A stretch of 64,000 nt of DNA from the NCBI GenBank assembly GCA_040756905.1, contig JBFLYD010000058.1:23348-87347 (forward strand), written 5' to 3'. Position numbers and translations under genes: made by a program. Below are positions 59,277-64,000 of the stretch, in pieces. This DNA comes from Acidobacteriota bacterium. Its GTDB lineage: Bacteria > Acidobacteriota > Aminicenantia > JBFLYD01. The notes beneath the pieces were generated by a model. That model made no database searches. It was given only the letters and a program-made list of their open reading frames with translations, and was not told where the DNA came from. Every line of letters starts with the position of its first letter. Within the stretch, counting starts at the first letter, position 1.

Positions 59277-60614
59277 GTGAAAAATATTGAGCAAAATTAT
59301 GAACATGGAGATAAAAAGAATGAAGAATGGACGGTAAAGAGTAAACAGAGAAAAATTATGGAATTGAAGGTTAATGGAAGTCCAGAAAGGATGGCAAACA
59401 GATGGCTTAGCATTACTTTCAGTTCGTTGAGAATCAGAGATTATAGGATTTACTGGATTGGTCAGCTAATTTCTCTGACAGGTTCATGGATGCAGAGTGT
59501 AGCCCTTGGATGGCTCGTTTTAATTTTAACAAACTCTCCATTCTATTTAGGTCTTGCAGGTTTTGCTGGCTCTATTCCTGTTCTCTTTTTTTCATTGTTT
59601 GGAGGTGTTCTTGCAGATAGATTTTCAAAGAGAAATCTTCTTATCACAACTCAAACATTTGCGATGGTGCAGGCATTTATTTTAGCAGGTTTAACAATAT
59701 CTAAAGCTGTGAATGTCTGGCATATTCTTTTCTTAGCTACATTTCTTGGAACAGTAAACGCAATAGATGCACCCACAAGACAATCTTTTATTGCTGAGAT
59801 TGTTTCGAAAGAATACCTTACAAACGCGATAGCATTAAATTCAACAATGTTCAACAGTGCAAGAATAATTGGCCCAGCCCTTGCAGGAATTTTGATGGCA
59901 GTGATTGGAATTTCAGGAATCTTTATAATAAATGGAATCAGTTTCCTTGCGGTAATTTGGAGTTTATTTTTGATTAATAGTGTTAAAATAAACTCGAACA
60001 ATTCTCATGATTCGATATGGGAGAACCTTAAAGAGGGTTTTAAATATGTAAAAAATAATAGACTGATAATCTCCATAATAATTCTTGTTGCCTCTTTTAG
60101 CGTTTTTGGAACATCCTACATGATGCTCATGCCAGTTTTTGCCAGAGATATCCTGCAGGTAGGAGCTTCAGGACTGGGATTTTTAATGGCATTTTCAGGT
60201 ATAGGCGCTTTGATAGGAGCATTGAGTCTTGCTTCACTGGGAGATTATAAAAAGAAAGGGCTTCTTCTTACAGCTGGAAACCTGGTTCTTCCGATAACTC
60301 TTTTTTTCTTCGCAATTTCAAAATCATTTACAATTTCCTCGATATTTATATTTGGTGTAGGGTGGTCAATGATAACTCAGATGGCAAGTGCGAATTCGTT
60401 AATCCAATCGATAGTGCCAGACAATCTAAGAGGAAGGGTAATGAGTCTTTACACTTTGACTTTTTTTGGGATGATGCCCATCGGAAGCATTCAGGCTGGA
60501 ATAATTGCGGAATTAATTGGTGCTCCACTAACAGTTTGTCTCGGAGCAATTCTATGCGCTATAGTTGCTGCTGGAATTTTAGTTTATGTTCCTGAGTTAA
60601 GGTCTCATGAATAA
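59277..60614 (+). CDS. MFS exporter (EntS-like)
   Basis: 445 aa with twelve transmembrane helices. The body starts near residue 50 (FSSLRIRDYRIYWIGQLIS), with the EntS/MFS_3 signatures LADRFSKRN and the NAIALNSTMFNSARIIGPALAG block. GTG 59277 gives a long charged N-terminal tail; an internal ATG at 59358 is possible. The family exports siderophores, drugs or macrolides. The substrate is unknown. Confidence 0.87.
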   Translation: MKNIEQNYEHGDKKNEEWTVKSKQRKIMELKVNGSPERMANRWLSITFSSLRIRDYRIYWIGQLISLTGSWMQSVALGWLVLILTNSPFYLGLAGFAGSIPVLFFSLFGGVLADRFSKRNLLITTQTFAMVQAFILAGLTISKAVNVWHILFLATFLGTVNAIDAPTRQSFIAEIVSKEYLTNAIALNSTMFNSARIIGPALAGILMAVIGISGIFIINGISFLAVIWSLFLINSVKINSNNSHDSIWENLKEGFKYVKNNRLIISIIILVASFSVFGTSYMMLMPVFARDILQVGASGLGFLMAFSGIGALIGALSLASLGDYKKKGLLLTAGNLVLPITLFFFAISKSFTISSIFIFGVGWSMITQMASANSLIQSIVPDNLRGRVMSLYTLTFFGMMPIGSIQAGIIAELIGAPLTVCLGAILCAIVAAGILVYVPELRSHE

Positions 60615-60679
60615 TAAACCTTTTGATTAATTTTATTTATTGTGGTAAATAAATAAAAAAGTAAGGAGGAGGTAGCATT

Positions 60680-60934
60680 ATGGAAGAGAAAAGAATCGGT
60701 AAGGTTACTCATTATTTCACAAATATAAGTGTTGCAGTTTTAGATCTTGAAGATACTTTAGAAGTTGGAGATGAAATTCATATATTGGGCCGTACCACAG
60801 ACTTTTTTCAGAAAGTCGCCTCTCTTCAGATTGAACATAAACCAATTCAGAAGGCAAAGCCTGGAGATAATGTAGCTCTGAAAGTTGATGACCATGTAAG
60901 AGAAAATGATGTTATATACAAGGTGATTCCATAA
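60680..60934 (+). CDS. EF-Tu domain 2-like small protein
   Basis: 84 aa, a stand-alone beta-barrel resembling EF-Tu domain 2: IGKVTHYFTNISVAVLDLED, then VGDEIHILGRTTDF and KPGDNVALKVDDHV. Annotated elsewhere as translation elongation factor-like protein, with no known role. AGGAGGTAG precedes the ATG. Confidence 0.75.
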   Translation: MEEKRIGKVTHYFTNISVAVLDLEDTLEVGDEIHILGRTTDFFQKVASLQIEHKPIQKAKPGDNVALKVDDHVRENDVIYKVIP

Positions 60935-60948
60935 AAGAGAATTTACTA

Positions 60949-61218
60949 TCAGCTTAAAGGGAATCTCTCCATTATTGCTCTGAAAAATTTCTTCTTGTAA
61001 ATTAAATCAAAAGTGAGCTCTGAATCGGGGAAAAGAATCGTGGCTATTTTTCTTGCCTTTTTAAAGATTCTATATGCTTCAATAAGATTTAGATTTTTTG
61101 ATTGGTAAATTTCAGAGAGGGATGCATCGATTACAAATTTTAGCAATTTTATTTTTTTATTCTCTTCTTCTATTAAAATACTTCTTTCCATAAAAAAATT
61201 TTCGTTTAAGTTTATCAT
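60949..61218 (-). CDS. Small hypothetical protein
   Basis: 89 aa (or 80 from ATG 61191), helical and basic, with no family I recognise. Blocks such as NLIEAYRIFKKARKIA suggest a helical bundle. It lies convergent to the EF-Tu-like gene and divergent from the M28 peptidase gene, with a poor Shine-Dalgarno sequence. Confidence 0.4.
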   Translation of the reverse strand: MINLNENFFMERSILIEEENKKIKLLKFVIDASLSEIYQSKNLNLIEAYRIFKKARKIATILFPDSELTFDLIYKKKFFRAIMERFPLS

Positions 61219-61296
61219 AATGTCAAATAAAAATTTTAATTTTTTGAAACTTTTTTGAAATTGGTTTAATATATGAAGACCATTGAAGGAGGAGAG

Positions 61297-63630
61297 ATGA
61301 AGCTGAGATTTAAAAAATCAATTTTAGTTTTAAGCACATTTATTTTGATTTTTTGTTTAGCTACCTCATCCGCCTTTTCAGATGTAGATGGTAAGAAAGC
61401 TCTTAAATATGTCAAACATTTAGCTTCTGACAAATTTGAAGGAAGAAAGAGCGGCCAAAAAGGCGCTGAGAAAGCCGCTGATTGGATAGCAAAGCAGTTT
61501 GAAAAATGGGGAATAGAAAGAGCCGGGGAGAAAAATTCTTATTTTCAATTTTTTACCATTGAATATTTTAATGTGGATAAGAATGTAAAAATGGTGCTAA
61601 ACAATGGCTTTGAAAAAAGAGAATTTATTTATGGTGAAGACTGGCATATAACGAAATTTTCAGGGTCTGGCAGATTCAAGTCAAAATTAATATTTGTGGG
61701 TTTTGGTATCTCCTCGCCGGAGAATAAATTTGATGAATATAGAGATATAGATCCAAAGGGAAAATTAGTTCTTGTAGTATACGGGATTCCGAAAGGAAAA
61801 GAGAAGGAATTGAAAGATTTCGAAAATGTTAATAAAAAAATAGAGACCGCCCAGAAAAAAGGAGCAAAAGGTGTAATATTTCTTAAGAATCCTGAACAGC
61901 AAACTCAGTTCTTCAGAGTTTCAGTTAAAAAAGAATTATACAGAAAGAATTTTTTTATAGGTAGCCTTGAGGATAATGCAACTAATTTTATTTTTAAATA
62001 CATAAAGTATGATCTAAGAGACCTTGTTGCTCTGATAAGTGAAAATTTCAAGCCTTACTCTTTTGATACCAGGGTTAAGATAGAAGTTTCTGGTAAGTCA
62101 ACTTTTGACAAAGGTAGAAAGACTAAAAATGTGCTTGGAAAAATATCAGGAATTGACCCGAAATTGAAGAGTGAATATGTAATTGTAGGAGCTCATATGG
62201 ATCACCTTGGAAAGTCTCCTCTTGGAGATATATACAATGGTGCCAATGACAATGCCTCTGGCACTGCAGTATGCATGGAAATTGCAAGGGAAATGAAACA
62301 AGCTGGTATAAAGCCAAAGAGAACCGTGATTTTTGCATTGTGGGCAGCTGAAGAGCAGGGTCTTTTAGGTTCAAAATATTATACAGAGCATCCACTCTTT
62401 CCTATGGAAAAAACAGTCGCATATTTTAACATGGATATGGTCGGGCATGGAACTGGGAAAGTAAATTTCAGGGGAGAATATTACAGTCCTGAGGTTTGGA
62501 ATTTGATTGAAAAGTCCTTACCCAAAGAAATACTCGATTACGCTGTTTCTGGAAGAGGAGGCCCTGGCGGTTCAGATCAGACATACTTTATCATGAAAGG
62601 AATACCAGCTTACGCCATCATGACAGATGGGAGACATTATAAATACCATAAGCCAAGAGATGAGTGGGACATCATCGATCCAGTAATACTGGAGAAGACA
62701 GGAAAATTAGTCTATAACGCAACTTTAGTTGTTGCAAATCATGATGAAAATTTAATTAAAACGAAAAGAGAAGAAAGGTACATTGTTAAGTATTCTCCTT
62801 TGTTAAATATAAATCCAATTGAAAAGAGAGAATACGATAAAATTGCTATTAAAAAAGAATTCGATGTGGACCTTCAGTTTATAACTCCTTTTTATATAGA
62901 TTACGGTGAAGACATGAAGATTGAAACAATTTTAAAACAGGTTGTTTCTTTGTCTCAGGAAATAAAAGAAATGAAAAAAGTATCTCTGATTAAGTCTTCT
63001 TCTGACCTGATTACAAATCCAAGAGGAAATAAATTAACTTTTATACTGGGATTGACAGATACGAAGCCATTTGTTGAGGATATGGAATGGGCGAGAATTT
63101 TCGGAAAAGTTGGAATGGATTACATATTTTTTGAAGGAAAACCTCCGTTTTTCTTAGAAGAGAGTATTTCAGAGAAAGGAAAGAAGCTTTTAAAGATATT
63201 TAATGAGGAGGGAATTTTAATAATAGGAACTAAGCAGATAATATCTCAGATGAAGTCCCTTGTGGAATCTTCTTCAAAACCAGGGATAATTCTTACCGAT
63301 GAGAATCTTGATAAAGATTTTCTCAGGTTAATAAAGGAAAAAGGATGGGCTGTAGGAATCTCTATAGGATTTGATATACCAGCAAACATTGCTTTTCATA
63401 GGATTGATAACATAAAGAAAGAAATCGGAATAGATAATATCTTGATTTTTTCAAAATATTCAAGCTGCGATGATTATCTTAAGTCCCTTTTGGATTTAAC
63501 ATTAATAATGCTTGAGAACAAATATACAAGAGATGATATCGGAAAAATATTAGGCGGAAATTTCAGGGAAATTTTCAGAAAAGTAAAAGGCGAAAGAGAA
63601 GTAGCTCCTCTCTATGTTCGTCCCTTTTAG
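61297..63630 (+). CDS. Exported M28 peptidase with M19-like C-terminal domain
   Basis: 777 aa from ATG 61297 (GGAGGAGAG upstream), with a signal peptide (SILVLSTFILIFCLATSSAF). Residues about 20-480 form a PA-domain-bearing M28 aminopeptidase with zinc ligands in GAHMDHLG, DNASGTAV, AAEEQGLLGS, NMDMVGHG and DGRHYKYHK. Residues about 500-777 resemble the C-terminal half of M19 membrane dipeptidases, ending with ILGGNFREIFRKV, but without obvious M19 metal ligands. I infer a two-domain peptidase with an inactive or structural M19 part. The TAG stop belongs to the inverted-repeat element. Confidence 0.85.
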   Translation: MKLRFKKSILVLSTFILIFCLATSSAFSDVDGKKALKYVKHLASDKFEGRKSGQKGAEKAADWIAKQFEKWGIERAGEKNSYFQFFTIEYFNVDKNVKMVLNNGFEKREFIYGEDWHITKFSGSGRFKSKLIFVGFGISSPENKFDEYRDIDPKGKLVLVVYGIPKGKEKELKDFENVNKKIETAQKKGAKGVIFLKNPEQQTQFFRVSVKKELYRKNFFIGSLEDNATNFIFKYIKYDLRDLVALISENFKPYSFDTRVKIEVSGKSTFDKGRKTKNVLGKISGIDPKLKSEYVIVGAHMDHLGKSPLGDIYNGANDNASGTAVCMEIAREMKQAGIKPKRTVIFALWAAEEQGLLGSKYYTEHPLFPMEKTVAYFNMDMVGHGTGKVNFRGEYYSPEVWNLIEKSLPKEILDYAVSGRGGPGGSDQTYFIMKGIPAYAIMTDGRHYKYHKPRDEWDIIDPVILEKTGKLVYNATLVVANHDENLIKTKREERYIVKYSPLLNINPIEKREYDKIAIKKEFDVDLQFITPFYIDYGEDMKIETILKQVVSLSQEIKEMKKVSLIKSSSDLITNPRGNKLTFILGLTDTKPFVEDMEWARIFGKVGMDYIFFEGKPPFFLEESISEKGKKLLKIFNEEGILIIGTKQIISQMKSLVESSSKPGIILTDENLDKDFLRLIKEKGWAVGISIGFDIPANIAFHRIDNIKKEIGIDNILIFSKYSSCDDYLKSLLDLTLIMLENKYTRDDIGKILGGNFREIFRKVKGEREVAPLYVRPF

Positions 63631-63820
63631 TGTCGTGTCACTTAAATATCTCTTTGTTATACTCTTCTGTGACACGACACTTTCCCTATGGGAGAAAGAT
63701 CTCCTTAGACGCTTCGCTGAGCACCTCCCAGACATGGGGAAGATACCTTCCCCATACCCCTTCAGTGTGCTGTAAGAGAGACCGTCTGCCTGCGAAGATA
63801 TTTATGGGGACAGCACACTA
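63629..63820. mobile_element. Nested inverted-repeat (MITE-like) element, copy 2
   Basis: The same modules as at 21324-21562 in reverse order: unit A AGTGTCGTGTCAC (63629-63641) with GTGACACGACACT (63669-63681), then the GC-richer middle (GAGCACCTCCCAGACATGGG region), then unit B AGTGTGCTGT (63764-63773) with ACAGCACACT (63810-63819). It has only one unit A. Its loop sequences differ from copy 1 while its ends are conserved, so it is an older or divergent copy. No transposase is encoded. Confidence 0.75.
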
Positions 63821-63852
63821 ATACAAACGCACAAAATATTTTTACATGTAGG

Positions 63853-63870
63853 GCAAGGCTTTAGCCTTGC
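63853..63870. repeat. Short palindrome at the window end
   Basis: GCAAGGCT (63853-63860) and AGCCTTGC (63863-63870) form a near-perfect hairpin with a TT loop, of the REP-like kind. The following 63871-64000 contains no gene I can support. Confidence 0.5.
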
Positions 63871-64000
63871 GAAAAGCAACCCTAAAATAAGCTCACCTGA
63901 TAAGTACCCATGCTTATATTCACTAAAAGAACCGTATTCTGGCATTCCTGTACTAACCACATTGCACCTTCTTATGTGCTTCAATAATTGATATATACTT

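Noticed and set aside
63802..63984. A 60-aa minus-strand ORF at the window end
   Set aside because: It spans a repeat palindrome and shows no recognisable family.

Overview
The window is AT-rich bacterial DNA with densely packed genes. It reads as a Gram-negative (lpxD, lipoprotein signals, periplasmic adaptor), fermentative or anaerobic-style organism: AmmeMemoRadiSam enzyme, DUF362 protein, a DXP isoprenoid pathway and a sodium-type ATP synthase c subunit. The abundance of 6-bladed beta-propeller proteins and M28 peptidases fits an Acidobacteriota/Aminicenantota-like lineage, but that placement is a guess from gene content only.

Region 1 (1-8.2 kb) is a type III-like CRISPR locus: the 3' end of a Csx1/Csm6-like HEPN gene, cas6, cas2, an AT-rich leader carrying seven TTCGAA palindromes, a 48-repeat array, and a reverse transcriptase-Cas1 fusion. 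Two adjacent spacers are antisense to tRNA 3' halves, several are antisense to Shine-Dalgarno/start regions, and two neighbouring spacers overlap by 18 nt. All of this fits RNA-derived spacer acquisition by RT-Cas1. Region 2 (8.3-17 kb) is accessory: a vWA protein paired with a very large tubulin/FtsZ-like protein, then a gamma-glutamylcyclotransferase, a Clp-fold protease and a graveyard of toxin-antitoxin genes (MazF, DUF433 relic, MNT, broken HepT).

Region 3 (17.3-25.7 kb) holds an F0 cluster (atpZ-like, atpI, atpB, atpE) without F1 genes, then yihY, lpxD, a nested inverted-repeat element, amrS, an aldehyde dehydrogenase and a DUF362 protein. Region 4 (25.7-45.1 kb, minus strand) is a long housekeeping block. 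Read 5' to 3' it runs tRNA-Val, thrS-infC-rpmI-rplT-pheS-pheT-zapB-like-zapA, rny-ymdB-xseA-xseB-ispA-dxs-tlyA-nadK, and glgA-trxA-trxB, with hup and a radical SAM gene upstream. infC starts at CTG, ThrS lacks its TGS domain and PheT lacks its EMAP-type tRNA-binding domain.

Region 5 (45.4-54.4 kb, plus strand) has coaD, a glycolate-oxidase-like gene, a MacAB-type export operon, a MGDG-synthase-like glycosyltransferase, a lipoprotein and serS. Region 6 (54.4-64 kb) has a possible, partly decayed RiPP locus: a 62-aa precursor-like peptide with two CxCxC clusters, a PqqD-like protein, an exporter ATPase stump and two beta-propeller proteins. It continues with tRNA-Ser, a second MazF module, an MFS exporter, an M28 peptidase with an M19-like tail, and a second copy of the inverted-repeat element.
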